64,000 nucleotides of DNA from Saturnia japonica (lineage: Eukaryota; Arthropoda; Insecta; Lepidoptera; Saturniidae), in NCBI GenBank assembly GCA_033032175.1, contig CM065318.1, positions 11,904,001-11,968,000 of the forward strand, given 5' to 3'. Below, one piece after another: positions 45,227 through 56,854 of this stretch; positions within the stretch are counted from its first letter, which is position 1; each line of letters starts with the position of its first letter. A program made the translations under genes and the position numbers. A model generated the notes under the pieces. The model had not been told where the DNA came from, searched no databases, and saw only the letters and a program-made list of their open reading frames with translations.

Positions 45227-45475
45227 CTATACTTATAATAAAAGAGTAAAGAGTGGAATCTGTAAATTGAAGATATTTGAGAATAAAAAATAAGGGGAGG
45301 TTTAGAATCACGGACAGAAGCCATTTAGATAGTTTTTGAAATTTTTGTCTGTCTGTCGGTATGTTTGAACGCCGATGACGCAAAAACTACTCGACCTAAT
45401 TTAATCAAATTTGGTATGATTATAGCTTATTGTCTGAAGGTAAATTTAGGATGCTTTCTTACACGTAGGGACATT
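45227..45475 (+). repeat. Helitron-like or other non-autonomous element, 5' part
   Basis: Starts 'tctatacttataataaaaga', then 'aagagtggaatctgtaaatt', 'ggaggtttagaatcacggac', a TCTG run and 'gtttgaacgccgatgacgca' with 'aaaaactactcgacctaatt'. This is a widespread insect repeat layout, and its 5' end resembles those of the Helitron-like copies in the window. No clear 3' end. Confidence 0.5.
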
Positions 45476-45817
45476 TTTATGGTTTATAAATAGCATTTAG
45501 GTTAATTTAAACTAGACAAAGTCATGATATTTATGCGGCATTATTCGAAGAGAAAAACGGAAAAGTACTTGTTTGCTTTTAGTACTCTACGTTTAAAACT
45601 GCTAAAGAACATCGTCGAAAGTTTTTCATCCCCATATTTTCAGGCGACGCTTGTTTTTAAAATGTCCAGTCTACAAACTTTGCTCTTATTTGTTTCGTGC
45701 ATTCAACCATAATTCACTTCCGTTCTGCAAGCTAAGTGCAACTTGAAGACATTTGATATACCGCGTTTTATCTTATGATTTATGAACATAATTATTTTCA
45801 TTTTCTTATCTAAACAA

Positions 45818-45965
45818 GTAATAAAATTGACGTGTCGTGTTTGTAATATAAAAATAAAAGCTTTTTATAAAAAATATCGTATCTATAAAAAAAAACTATC
45901 AAAATAAAAACATCGATATCATGGTGCTACCGAAGTGGGAAACCTTTTTTTAGATCTAGGTACCT
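45818..45965 (+). repeat. Helitron-like family H2, 5' fragment
   Basis: 'caagtaataaaattgacgtg' and 'tcgtgtttgtaatataaaaa', followed by 'atatcgtatctataaaaaaa', resemble the H2 5' end ('attaataaaattgaagtgtc', 'tgtttgtaatgtcaaaataa', 'tatacgatacccataacaaa'). The rest of the element is absent. Confidence 0.4.
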
Positions 45966-46157
45966 CTAGGTAGTAGTGGGTAGTATTGACGATCTCTTTT
46001 TATTAGGAAAATATGTGTTTTTGTCTTTATTTTGCTTACGTACGGATCCTCTAACTCCATTTGCACTTACAACACAAAAATATGAAAACATATCTAATAA
46101 TTTATATAATTTTTTCATAACATCTTCAATTTATAGAAAAGTGATATCATAATTATC

Positions 46158-46192
46158 TGTTCAAGTAATAATTTCGAGTTATTACTTGAACA
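46158..46192. other. Perfect 14-bp stem hairpin with 7-nt loop
   Basis: TGTTCAAGTAATAA (46158-46171), loop TTTCGAG, TTATTACTTGAACA (46179-46192). All 14 stem bases pair. No recognised element surrounds it. Confidence 0.85.
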
Positions 46193-46574
46193 TAAGAAAC
46201 AGATTCGCTATTTTGGACTTTTGCAACGAACACAATACAATTGGGAGCAACCAATATATATTTAGCATCATGTGGATGTTCATAAAATAATTAAAATTTG
46301 TTTTCATACACTGTAGCAACATATCCATTATCTGCCACAACTATGAAATTTAACGAGTTATTGTAACTTTTCATATTAATATTGATATTTAATACGGGCA
46401 TAACATACCTTCTTTGCCTAGAGAGTAATTTTGGTTGTATTGGAAAAATATACTGACTATCACAATTAATTAACATTTAGCAAAAATGAGGAGCATTCCG
46501 CGTAATATTTTGGTAAATATTCTTTCTATATAAAAACTCCTAATTAGTTGATGGTATGTTCTCATTTTTTTTAA

Positions 46575-46850
46575 TACGTTTAACGTTAGGATGTGGTCCA
46601 AAATGGGAACACGGCTAACCTACAAGGACTATCTCTCAAGTGCAGTTGTCGGAAAATACTTATAGTTGCTTGGCGACAGATTATAAACTCGAGGGTGGTA
46701 GCTAGCCAGGCGGGCATTAGTAAAAGCCCTACCAGCATGCTATGGTTCCATCACGATGTTTTCCTTCACCAAAGTTCAGGCTCATTGCAGGGATTCGATC
46801 CCACATCGATCGACACGATGTCCGTACACACTACATCTGAGTCGTCAATG
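46575..46850 (-). mobile_element. SINE family S2, near full-length minus copy
   Basis: Same words as 42488-42790 in the same orientation: 'tctctcaagtgcagttgtcg', 'ttggcgacagattataaact', 'ggtagctagccaggcgggca', 'ccatcacgatgttttccttc', B-box remnant 'gggattcgatccca' and 'cgatgtccgtacacactaca'. The A box is eroded to CTGAGTCGTCA. A 101-codon plus frame crossing it is incidental. Confidence 0.75.
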
Positions 46851-46974
46851 CTGGTTGTATTTATTTTGTTACCTTTGGATTCGTTAAAAAATCCTTAATA
46901 TGCGTTAAAATTTATGAATTTTAAGGGTTATGCCCTTACATGTGTTATAAACTGTTAAGTTAAGAATCTGATGG

Positions 46975-47400
46975 CATTATAGCACTTTTCTTCCATTATG
47001 ACCCCGGGTCGTTCAAATGAGTCATCAAGAGTTATTTGAACTAGTTCAAGTTAATTTTATGTCGACGGGTGAACGTGCTGCCGTCATCATTTTATCGATC
47101 CAGAACAAATAAATTAATGTATTTAACCAATAACGATTTCTGTCGACCATACATCAGACTTAACGGTTCGCGAAAACGGCTTCCTTTTACAATCGGCAAA
47201 AGCCGCATTACTTTTTAATTTGAAATGTTGCCGGGTTCTCACTGCAAAAGAGAGACTTTATTACACTCAGAGGTATCTATCTCGCTTTTGACCCGTACGC
47301 CCTTTGTAGGAGCTATTTTTTATTCATGCCTACGGATTCATACTGTTGACTCTCCCTTTGCCAGCTTCCCTTTTGGATGTTATGATTTAAGCGCTCTTTA
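46975..47400. other. GC-richer unique island
   Basis: 'gaccccgggtcgttcaaatg', 'ttatgtcgacgggtgaacgt', 'acggttcgcgaaaacggctt' and 'gacccgtacgccctttgtag'. No repeat match or coding signature. Possible conserved non-coding sequence. Confidence 0.3.
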
Positions 47401-47634
47401 GTCTAGATAAATAAAATTAACTTTCTATTTCAATGGCTTATATTGTTGCGTTGGGTTTTATTCTTGCCACTTATCGATTTGTTTCACCAGCGTTTCCTAT
47501 CGTCTATAGTAAGCACAACTGCGTTAAACTAATAAATTATTATATGCAGACCATTTATTTTATTAATATACAGAAAATTGTAAACTGATATTATTCACTC
47601 AATATAATAAGTATTATGTTATGGGTTTAAAGGA

Positions 47635-47965
47635 ATTCGCCACCAGAAAGAATCATAGCCAGAAGGCTGGCTGCATTACTTCGTTGTATGGCAATGTTTA
47701 TTAGCTGACCAAGGTATTAATCAGCCTTAGGGTCACGAGACGCATCGACCAGTTGACTCGCGTGTCCTTTAAGAATTCTGCGTACACCTCTACGGTCCCA
47801 GTGTTTTGACTACAAGCAGCAGAAACATATAGTCTCTATGAAGAGCTATATAACGCTTAAAGTCCTCCGCTGAGGATTTCTTCGCCACTAGCCCTCAAGA
47901 AAGTAATTTGACGATGGGACGGTGCCAAGTATCGATGCACGTGGTACCCTATGCCAAGAGCCAAC
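47635..47965. other. GC-richer stretch, unrecognised
   Basis: On the minus strand a frame reads 'VRRILKGHASQLVDASRDPK' then AD (about 47730-47790), giving a faint impression of coding relic, possibly from a retrotransposon. No diagnostic motif supports it, and it is surrounded by stops. No match elsewhere in the window. Confidence 0.25.
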
Positions 47966-48329
47966 AATAAATTAGAAATGGCGATAGATAAATCGAATTA
48001 ATTATTGGCATCAACAAAAACGCATGTCATTAATTAAAAGAAATCATGCTGGACGGATACGGCAACTCTCACTTAGTGGGTTTTTTTTTTCGGACGAACA
48101 CATTATGCAACTTGTACAGCCAATGTCATCGAGATAAGCGAAGAACAACAGCAAATATGCGGACTTTTCTCAGACTAATCTGCTAGGTCAGTATTGGACA
48201 TAATTAATTATTAGCTCCGACGGATATCGAATTTTTCGTTCTTTAAATTTAAATGCAAATAAAGACTATAAAGAGGATTTTAATATAACTAGAAATAATA
48301 AATTACACTGAAAGTTTTTTACTGCTATG

Positions 48330-48560
48330 GAACACTCATGCTGGACTAGATTATGAATCCTATGCTCGATCCACACACTTGCCAAACCTAGGCAAACAAA
48401 CAAATTCAAATGCCCTATGAGTTTGGTTTGGCTTGGCTTTCCACCGATCCGAGCTAAGTCGGTTTTTTATGAGCTTGCTTCAAGTGCTTGTGATGCGTCC
48501 ACACGTTTGTGTGTAGTTAGTATCGCTTGCGCGAAATAAATAATCGATATATAACTGAAA
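48330..48560. repeat. Possible MITE with inverted GCCAAACC words
   Basis: 'gatccacacacttgccaaac' is followed about 30 nt later by 'gtttggtttggcttggcttt', which gives an inverted pair GCCAAACC/GGTTTGGC. Later 'gcgtccacacgtttgtgtgt' echoes the start. This resembles small lepidopteran DNA elements with 'ccacac…ttgcc' ends, but I could not define borders. Confidence 0.3.
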
Positions 48561-48564
48561 AAAA

Positions 48565-49145
48565 AAACCTGGAACTTTTTCTCTGAATTTATAAATAAAT
48601 ATCTTTGTTACCGAATTCTTTGTTGCCGAATTTTCCGTATCCCATCATTTTTCCTCGTTTAATTTCGCTTCGTTTTACTGCAAAAATAGGTAAATCCAAA
48701 TATAACCGGCACAAGGACGTCCATCATACTTGCTTATCCAGAACACAATAGGACACTCGCAAACATGTGGATACCGATGTTTTGCTTGTCTATTTTATCC
48801 AAGCGTTTGCAGGAGTTAAGTTTCCGGCAAGTGGCAAGCGTGTTTGACTCACCGTCATATTGACGTATAACATCCAATCGAGCAAAGGATATAAACCCGT
48901 ATATATCCAGACGAAGTCCCGTCATCTTATCCATTAACTTTAATATACACATAAAACTTTTTGCTTTTTGTTAGTTTTTGTCTGTCTTGTTAGTGCTCTT
49001 CAACAGAGTCCTTTATATGGACGTCGTAAATAATTTATTGTGTCTATCTTTCCGAATGAATCGAACTTAGTTGTGGATGATACATCATACATCTTTATAA
49101 TGTATATAATTTATTATTTCAACGCGTACATTTAGTTTGATTATA
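48565..49145. other. No recognised gene
   Basis: A 72-codon minus frame (48734-48952) sits in a GC-richer patch and is not recognised. Otherwise AT-rich unique sequence. Confidence 0.4.
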
Positions 49146-49146
49146 A

Positions 49147-49527
49147 TCTATCTATATAATTAATAAAATTAAAGTGTTTGTAATGTCAAAATAACAACTT
49201 CTTACTAAAATGCATATGAAAGTATATACGCTACTACGCTACATATAACAAAAATTTTTTTTTTTTTTTTTTAATTTTTGTCTGTCTGTCTGTTTATTCC
49301 GGATAATGTGCGAAACTGTTGGACCGATTTTGAGAGGACATTACTGGCAGATAGCTGTTCCTCGCAGATACATATCTATTCGAAAAACCGACAATTTTGG
49401 CGCGCTTAGATATCTTACGATGAGATCGTACAATAAGCATTTCTGTCTTTAAAATAAACTAGCGCGGGGGTACCAGGATCGAGGGCATTCTATATTCCAC
49501 GTAAGCGCAGCCGCGAGCAGAGCTAGT
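49147..49527 (+). mobile_element. Non-autonomous Helitron-like element (family H2), plus copy
   Basis: Starts 'atctatctatataattaata', 'aattaaagtgtttgtaatgt', 'aaatgcatatgaaagtatat', then a run of about 18 T, a TCTG run and 'gaaactgttggaccgatttt'. It ends with 'attccacgtaagcgcagccg' and 'cgagcagagctagt', i.e. CTAG followed by T. Interior words 'acaataagcatttctgtctt' also match 33300-33330. Confidence 0.65.
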
Positions 49528-49529
49528 TA

Positions 49530-51190
49530 TATATACATAAATGTTCGTTTGTTCAATATCTAACTTAAATTTGCGTATGTTCATTACCGATTGCTTTGAA
49601 ATATTGACATAATGTTGCATTTTTGTTTTTTTAGATCTGACTACACTGTTTGCCTTAGGGGCCCTGGAGTCGCTGCGGCTTCGGCTTTTACAGCTTCACC
49701 GAACTTGTCGTTGCATTTTAATACACACGTTTATAAATACTTTCTGAAAAAAAAAATTGGGCCCAGCAACCTGTGGGCCGGTTATATAAAGCTAATTATC
49801 AATAAAATAACAGCTCATACTAAACAACTTTATTCTTATTTATTTAATAACAGTTTAACATTTGGTTTGATGTAAAACTAAAATCGAGCGTGGTTCTGAC
49901 TTTGTTCGCCTTATGTAAAGTATGAAACTTTTCAATAATAAAATACAGTAAGTCACTCAGGATGAACACAGCTTTCTGTAAGTGAAAGAATTTTTAGAAT
50001 CGCATCAGTAGTTCTACAGGTTACCTACCTCCTACAAACAAAAAAGTAAAAAGATAGGTACCTAATAATCTTATTAGTAAATGTAAAAACCTACAGTAAT
50101 AGATTTATATTACCTTTATAACTTTTATTGTACGGTCAAGAATGAAATTTTTGGTAGATTAATTATTACTGATTAATGAAAACAATAATTACATATCTCC
50201 TGGTTATCCACAAGTCTCAAGTTCACTTATAGGTCAACATCACTTAACCACGTGACATTGTTGTTACCAAAAGGATGTGTGGCTGAATAGCCTATAGAAA
50301 AATCTAATTTGATTACTTTTGTTAAGGTATTTCACCATCTTAGCAAACAAAATATTTTTTATGCCTAATTAAATATTCAGAAACATTGCAAGCGTGTCAC
50401 GTTTTCGTAAAAGGCTTTGTACAATAAAAGTGAAATAATTTAAAGTTAATCCAACAAATCAGTACTTACGTTAAAAATAACATTATTTTCATAACATTAT
50501 AACGTAAACAAACGTTAACAATTCGATTATACGATAAGTCAAGGTTGACAGTTACAGTTATCTTAGCAGCGGGTCAGTGACAGTGGACCGGCTTTAATTT
50601 TCCGCTTCTGCGACCGCGAACAACACAACGAATCGCAAAACACACACTGACGCTGATTCAAATATACCGTCTTATTCACTCGCTTGACTTACTTCGCAGT
50701 TATTCAGACTTCAGACTTCATTGAAAGTTTTAAATCATTTCATTACCAGTGAAGCTGTCAAAGCCTGTAATAGTTCCAGGGTCCTTAAGACTAAACAGTA
50801 TTTAAGAAAAAAATAACAATTTTAAATATTGTAGTTTAATTTTTTTCATATGTTTTTGTTTTTAAACAAGTGTTAGTATTTAATCTTATGTATTGCAGAG
50901 TCTTCAAATTAGTTTAAAAAATGGAATGAAATGTCTAGAAAATACGAATTTCACAGCGTAGTGTGTTATGCTCTATAATAAAGTATGTATGCGTCTAAAA
51001 GTAAATAAGACTGCATTTCTAAGTTTGGTAGCGATATGTATATACTCGTGGTATATGTTATTTTATTACACAGTAATTATTTTCGCCTCATAATTTTTTT
51101 TTACTTAATAGATACTATTCACTGTTTATACTGCCTTTTAATTGAGGAATAACATATACTTCTCGTGTATATATTTTTTAAAGAATCTGT
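49530..51190. other. No gene; GC-richer patch at 50540-50760
   Basis: The patch shows 'ttagcagcgggtcagtgaca', 'gtggaccggctttaattttc' and 'cttctgcgaccgcgaacaac', followed by 'tcagacttcagacttc'. It could be a promoter-type region (initiator-like TCAGT), but there is no TATA box or adjoining frame that I can support. Remaining sequence is AT-rich and unmatched. Confidence 0.35.
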
Positions 51191-51194
51191 CAAA

Positions 51195-51290
51195 CTGCTT
51201 TTGAGTTACATCCGGACATACTAACAGACAGACAAAAATATTTTTAATATCATATTTGCGATCAGTGTCCTTTTTATAATACTTATTCAA
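51195..51290 (-). repeat. Non-autonomous element tail, partner of 37555-37650
   Basis: 'cttttgagttacatccggac', 'atactaacagacagacaaaa' and 'atcatatttgcgatcagtg' match 37555-37650 in order and orientation. Only this end is present. Confidence 0.5.
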
Positions 51291-51294
51291 CAAT

Positions 51295-52790
51295 TTAAAA
51301 AAAAAGTTAACACAATAACAAAACTAAACAATTATTTACAAAATAAAGAATAGGAAGTCGAAACGATTTCTACATATATGTAGCAAATATTATTCAAAAT
51401 TATTCGCATAGTCGGCAGATCAGCAGTCATAGATGAAAAATACTTCATTTATATTATTAATGACGTAAGCAACTAGATAAAAATTAAGAAACCTATAGAG
51501 GTTAGCTGAGAAAACAAAACAAAAGAGATAATAAATCAAATACATCGTAAAAACATCGATGTAATATAGCATACTTATTAATAGTGATATCAACAATGCA
51601 TTATGTGAAAGCATTAACCGATGTCCATAACAGTAAACAAAGGCGTAAAGTCGCCCATAAAATAGTAGGTGTGCTCGTCTATGTTTAAACAAGGACGCCG
51701 CGAAGCTTTGTAGTTAGGCATTTTAGGTAGAAGTTATTTTACGATTGAAATATAGCTAAGCTAAACTGGCAGCCAGGTTGTGGCCTCATTTCTTACATGT
51801 ATGCTAACACACTTTTTATGTTTTTAGATAGATTGTACAATTGTACTTTTTCTAGACTGAACGCTATTACGTATATTACTTTACAAAATCATTTTCCTTG
51901 TTGTAATTTGTAGTTAAGTCTCAAGAAAGATCTAATAATGATATATATATAATGATATTAAATGAATAGGCGGTGACATTCTAGTGAATCCTGTTCATAT
52001 GACACAGGGTTGAATCATATTTATTTCTTTCGGCCACGTTGTCACTTAAAAATTAGTTGAGATTGTGATCATATGTTATTTATTAAAATGTGATATTAAT
52101 ATATTTACTGGGAATTGCTATTATCAACTAATAATTATCTTCACTGTTTTACAGTAACTAATTATCGAGCTTAGTAGTAATTTATTAATTTTCCTTATTC
52201 GTCGTAATTCCTTAATCATTTTCATTCTTCTTTATTATTTTTTGCAAACAATTATCTTGAATGAAGATTATTGCTGTTGTTTGAATTATTTTTATCTACC
52301 GTTTTAATAAACAATTAGTTTAATTAAAAACAATACTGGCACGCAAATATCTCGCTACGCCCTTTTCCAGAAGGAAAGCATGTATTTTGTGAGCACTCCA
52401 GCCCAGGAACTATTGGCGATTTCAGATTACGTTTTATGTATATTTTCGGTACATGATAATATTAATTATAATATTTGGAATATCTTCGGTAATATGAGAA
52501 TATTTTTCAAGCGTTTAAGTTTCGTCATCACGTTTTTATTTACCGTCAGCTAATATAGTAATAATAGTGTTACTAATTATATTATAAATAAGTAAATATA
52601 CGCGAATTCTTAAAATTCTATCGTATATTCTCAAGTTCCAATCTGCAGACATCGAATTAATCTTCTGCCGATCTTAACCATTCCGCCATTAATTTTCGCC
52701 ATTTTTTAAATGTTATGAAGAAGCAAACAAGTGTGCAGTAAACTTGATATTAAGGGGCCACTGCAGTTAATAATAATAATAATCCCTAAA
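51295..52790. other. No gene or recognised element
   Basis: AT-rich unique sequence. A GC-richer patch at 52330-52430 ('tctcgctacgcccttttcca', 'ccagcccaggaactattggc') is unmatched. A 90-codon minus frame (51420-51692) is hydrophobic and looks like chance. Confidence 0.45.
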
Positions 52791-52794
52791 ATGA

Positions 52795-52975
52795 GCCAGA
52801 GCTTTCGGTACAGGAAAAAAATCACAATGAAACCAGAACATGATGGTGGTAGGCCATTTTCTAAAACCCGCCGCACGTTGAAAATCTTTACCAAGCGTGT
52901 ATAGATCAGATACATTTGAGAGCCAGCTCCCCAATAGGCTTATCAGGTGAGATTGTGGTCATAACGCTAAAAACC
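52795..52975 (+). mobile_element. SINE family S2, 5'-truncated plus copy
   Basis: 'tgagccagagctttcggtac', 'atgatggtggtaggccattt', 'cacgttgaaaatctttacca', 'tttgagagccagctccccaa' and 'caggtgagattgtggtcata' with 'acgct' follow the S2 body order. The tRNA head is missing. Confidence 0.6.
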
Positions 52976-53234
52976 TATAAAGAAAAGTGTGCGGACTGGG
53001 AACGGCATCAGGAATGAAATTACTAAAACTAAAATAAATAAAACATTATTTAAAAATCAATTAATAAAGAACACATCGATGTAAGTTTGAAATATTTATG
53101 TACCATACAAAATACCTATATAAATAAACCATTGCATTAATAAACGCGCCCCTACTATGCGATACCCCGCCCAAAGTACAATATCTTGCAATTTGTTGTA
53201 ATTGTGACGTTTACGTTCACGTAGTCAGTAATTC

Positions 53235-53370
53235 ATTAATTTATATTATTATCATTGATGTCTAACTACATCACGTTTTCTTTTGTTGGTACGAGAGATA
53301 ATAATTTGGAGCTATTTCTTATTTAGTCATGCCAGAGAAGTATAACTTCTTAGGTGCGTACATAAGTAGG
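53235..53370 (+). repeat. Anonymous repeat family R, copy 2
   Basis: Partner of 41755-41885 (see there), same orientation. Borders unclear; no coding capacity. Confidence 0.5.
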
Positions 53371-53374
53371 TACA

Positions 53375-54450
53375 CATATTTTTTTATTGTGGCTGTATTC
53401 GGTATTAATTGAATTGTTTATAATCGTGAAATTTCGAAGAGATCAATGAAGTTATTAAATCTACATATGTATTTGTGAAACTAAAACCCCTCCACACTCG
53501 CATCATGTAATGTTATGGAATCCAACTGTCTGAACTTCTGTTTCAATTTGCAAACATATGCGAATTTATGGTACACTTTCAATTATTTGCCGAATAATAA
53601 AGCGTATCATGTTGCACTTAGCTAGAAAACATTTTCATCTTTATTTATTTAATCACCGAAAGGAATATACATGTTGAAAGTGTGTAAGAAAGGGAGGGAT
53701 GTATGAATTTCTAATGAAAGTAACACGAGCGTAACTAGAGTGAAGGGTCAACGACCCTCCCTTTAGGGTGGGTCCCCTTCGGACGGGCTAGGCCGGAAAA
53801 CGCAGTAGGCGGTTTATTTTGATGCATTTTCTAATTGATTCGTTTATTTGAGTATTTTAGTATACTTAGTCGGGTTATAATCGCCGCACCCTTTCATAAT
53901 GAGCCCGTATTCATAACATGATATCTATATTTGTACGCTACGATGAATCTTGCATTTGATGTCCATAGACCGGAGATGCGTATGCTAATTTCAACTTTTT
54001 CACGTGTTCTTTGAAAGATGATGACTTTCTTTGATGTTTGCTTGCATCAGTTATAAAAGGACTATATTTATTCACTACTTATAATATAAAGATGAAGTCA
54101 AAATAAAATACTCAGCAAGTAATAATGGCGTAAAATAATTAAATGTAACCATTTTATTACTTAACCTTTTTTAAATCAGTTATCATTAACGTGTAGTATC
54201 TGTCTTATAGTGTATGTGATACTTAAAATAATTATTTAAAAAAAACTAAAAATATCACGTTTTTAATATTTCATTCTAAATAGATAATATTAAAACTATA
54301 ATGAAAATAAATATGAATCGTTTAGTGTTACTAAAAAGACTGCATTAAAAGTTTTGTCTTTCGTTATTACTATTTGTCCTAGACCACTCTAAGGACATCT
54401 TACATTTAAATAAATATTAATATTAAAAATTTAATATATGAACACTTCAA
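53375..54450. other. No gene or recognised element
   Basis: A GC-rich patch at 53740-53815 ('ccctttagggtgggtcccct', 'tcggacgggctaggccggaa') contains the near-palindrome CCCTTTAGGG and is unmatched. The rest is AT-rich. Confidence 0.4.
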
Positions 54451-54454
54451 ATGG

Positions 54455-54600
54455 ATGAAGACGCAACGTGGGCAGACCCGCCACGAGGTGGACCGACGAC
54501 CTGATAAACGTTGCGGGAAGCCGCTAGATGCGAGCAGCGCAGGATCGTTCGTTGTGGTGATCTTTGTAGGAGGCATCATTTGATATGGTTATGATGAAAT
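54455..54600 (+). pseudogene. RTE-like retrotransposon extreme C-terminus
   Basis: In one frame: VGRPATRWTDDLINVAGSR, a stop, 'MRAAQDRSLW', a stop, and further readable words to about 54590. This is the C-terminal signature of RTE-like insect elements, 'GRPxxRWxDDLxxxAGxxWMxxAQDRxxWRxLxEAYVQQW'. Both stops replace tryptophan codons (TAG and TGA), as single-base decay would. The element is 5'-truncated so severely that only this end is present. Confidence 0.85.
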
Positions 54601-54604
54601 AGAT

Positions 54605-55198
54605 CAAATACGTAAAATCCCTATTATTAAATTTAAATAATTATTGAGAAAAGTTCTGTTTCAAGACATAATCGACTTTCATGTCAAATTTCATTAAAAT
54701 CCTTACAGCCGATCGGAAGTAATAGATTAACAAACACTCAAATAAACGTACCTTCATATTTATAGTTTTGTTTAAAAACAATCAAACAAATAACAAACCA
54801 AACATTTCTACTGGATTTTGCAGTTGCAACAGGAACAAGTGGATTGTTCATTGAATTGGTACAAATTCAAGCCCTTTATTCGCTCGAATGGAGTCGGTTG
54901 AAACTGGTACAGAGTCCGAATGCCACTGGTCCGCGAAAATTATAAACGGGTACCCGTAACTATTCATGTACCTATGATCGCATTGCGTATCATTGTGTTT
55001 ACATTGCGTTACCTTGATCAATAATTTAAAAAAAAAAAACGAATTTTCATATTTTTAGCTTAATATAATAATTTAGATTTCAGATTAATTCTATCCTAGT
55101 AGATATTGAAATGAAATTGAGATGAAAAAAAAAGAAAACAAAAAAAAAATCGATCAGAAATTCCGATCTAGAGACTTATCACAACAAAAAACATAGGC
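54605..55198. other. No gene; unique sequence
   Basis: A moderately GC-rich stretch at 54820-54965 ('ttgcaacaggaacaagtgga', 'gctcgaatggagtcggttga') is unmatched. A-rich runs at 55026-55040 and 55125-55150. Confidence 0.4.
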
Positions 55199-55200
55199 AT

Positions 55201-55516
55201 ATCTATACTAATATTATATAGAGATATTTTTTTTGTTTGCTTAAAAGCACTAAACTCTAGAACTATCACTTGGATTTCAAAAAATATTTTTGTATTTTAT
55301 ATCCTATTTATTGAGGAAGGTTATAGGCCATCTAACTTCAAACTACGATCCTAAGGAGCAGAGCAGTAATCATGAACGGCAAGCAATCTAGCAAGCTGTA
55401 GGCAAGTACCGGAAGTGAGAACAACGGTAGACTACATGGGTGCGTTGGTGGTAGCACTGTGGAGAATTATTTGAGTAAATTTAACACGATTGAAACATGT
55501 TATTTAGTAATAGATA
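55201..55516 (+). mobile_element. Non-autonomous Helitron-like element (family H1), decayed copy
   Basis: Starts 'atctatactaatattatata' (A then TC), then 'gcactaaactctagaactat', 'gctgtaggcaagtaccggaa', 'gtgagaacaacggtagacta' and 'catgggtgcgttggtggtag', and ends 'atttaacacgattgaaacat' with 'gttatttagt'. The 3' hairpin CACGA…CATG is eroded, and the terminus is TTAG followed by T. It aligns in order with 5647-5904. Confidence 0.65.
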
Positions 55517-55876
55517 CTATTAAAAAATATCAGTTAGTGTATAGTCAGTTACTGGTTTTAGATGTAGTTTATGGATAACATAAAGCTTTCACTACCATCA
55601 TTCGTCTCTTAGTGTCCGTTGTTGTTAGATTTTAAAGTATTTTTTTTTAATATTTATTCGTGTTGCGCTGTATTTAATAAAACTGCTATAATGTTTACAC
55701 ATTTTGCAGAATGGTTTATCTGCAGTCACAAGAAGTGTTTGGCCGTGGCCGTTTCGCGGTTTTCTTTATTACAAGGCAAACCTAACCTAACCCAACCAGA
55801 CGACGGACAGTGGACACTATTTTGTATAATATGTATGTTACAATCCGATTTTTCCTGTCACACTGTTTTAATAAAC
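55517..55876. other. No recognised gene
   Basis: An 87-codon plus frame (55619-55882) is not recognised. The phrase 'cctaacctaacccaac' at 55781-55796 is a two-unit resemblance to the insect telomere repeat and is too short to mean anything. Confidence 0.4.
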
Positions 55877-55878
55877 CG

Positions 55879-56365
55879 CTAATCATTATCCGCTGCATTG
55901 ATAAATGCAAAACGTTCATACAAAATTCTGAGTGTTAATGTCCAGTAATTATGAAAAACCCCTAAAAGTCGTTCAGCTGTACCTATTACATAACGGAGCT
56001 GTTTTATAAAACCGCTAGTGGTTATGTAAAACTGAATTAAGCGATCCAACTGCGACATGAGATTGATAAACTCCAACATCTTTTGACCAATCGCCATTAA
56101 AGTTGGTGGATCTAAGTATTTTTGCACGCAGAAGGTGTTTAAGTTATCCTTAAACGCAATAGGTGGCGCAGTGGTGGAGTTATTGACTATTGGAAAGAAC
56201 AGAACAATGTATGTGGGACTAGCAAGTATTTTATATACTACAACCTTCCCATAAGTACTTATATAAGTAGAGAGATAAAAACAGTTCAAATTTCTGAAAA
56301 AATCACGTAGGTACCTACATATAATTATACCAGGGAGCCGTATAAAATTCCTTTTTTGAAGTAGG
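55879..56365 (-). other. Unassigned open frame of about 160 codons
   Basis: This is the longest frame free of stops that I find in the window. On the minus strand it opens after a TAA near 56367 and runs to a TAA at 55879-55881. No ATG lies near its start: the usual 136-codon reading begins at TTG, and there is an acceptor-like 'gattttttcag' at about 56292-56302. It contains 'TAPPIAFKDNLNTFCV', 'LDPPTLMAIGQKMLEFINLM', 'LDRLIQFYITTSGFIKQLR' and 'ERLLGVFHNYWTLTLRIL'. I do not recognise a family, signal peptide or catalytic motif. It could be a terminal exon, a fragment of a decayed gene, an old viral or transposon piece, or chance. Confidence 0.3.
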
Positions 56366-56544
56366 TGAAAAACTTATTTGTATTTTTAAATCCGTAGCAT
56401 CATCAACAAAGTAATTTTGTTATATCGATTGACGAACTTTACGGCCGGTTCAGGTACTGTGACGAGTCCCGTAGTTGGATATCCGGCCCTTCAGATGTGT
56501 TCACATACGAGACTGTAATAAGTTGACATCGAACATGAAATCAT

Positions 56545-56849
56545 GTGCTTACTCCATGGATGTGTGTTTTTCTAGGAAATAGGAATAACATGGACAGGAT
56601 CATTGTGCCAAGACCACGTGATTACAATACTTTTGAAATTATTCTTGTAATCTTCAACATAGCTGTAATAAATGGTGGGTCCCTTGTGAAAACTATCCAG
56701 GGGGTCTTCGTGGCAAGTAAATTATCCCAGTATGGTCTTACATTCTTGTACACCCAGTGAAACGTTACGGTACACACGTTACCCACTGAAAAACTAAGAA
56801 AAAAAAAGGTCGATATTAACCAAGTGTGAAAAAAAAGACAGAAAATCAA
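56545..56849. other. Opposed short open frames, unassigned
   Basis: Both strands are open here for about 70 codons: plus at 56545-56760 (with 'MDRIIVPRPRDYNTFEIIL'), minus at 56622-56849 (with 'NVRPYWDNLLATKTPWIVF'). The minus reading lies on the same strand as the larger frame at 55879-56365, about 260 bp upstream of it, so it might be a further exon or fragment. No family recognised. Confidence 0.2.
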
Positions 56850-56854
56850 TTGTA

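Noticed and set aside
46593..46898. 101-codon plus-strand frame
   Set aside because: It lies across an S2 SINE copy; other copies are not open in this frame.
51420..51692. 90-codon hydrophobic frame as a receptor or mitochondrial fragment
   Set aside because: Hydrophobic Y/L/F-rich frames are frequent by chance in this AT-rich sequence, and no mitochondrial or receptor motif is visible.
55781..55796. cctaacctaaccc resembling the insect telomere repeat
   Set aside because: Only two to three units with an error; no array.
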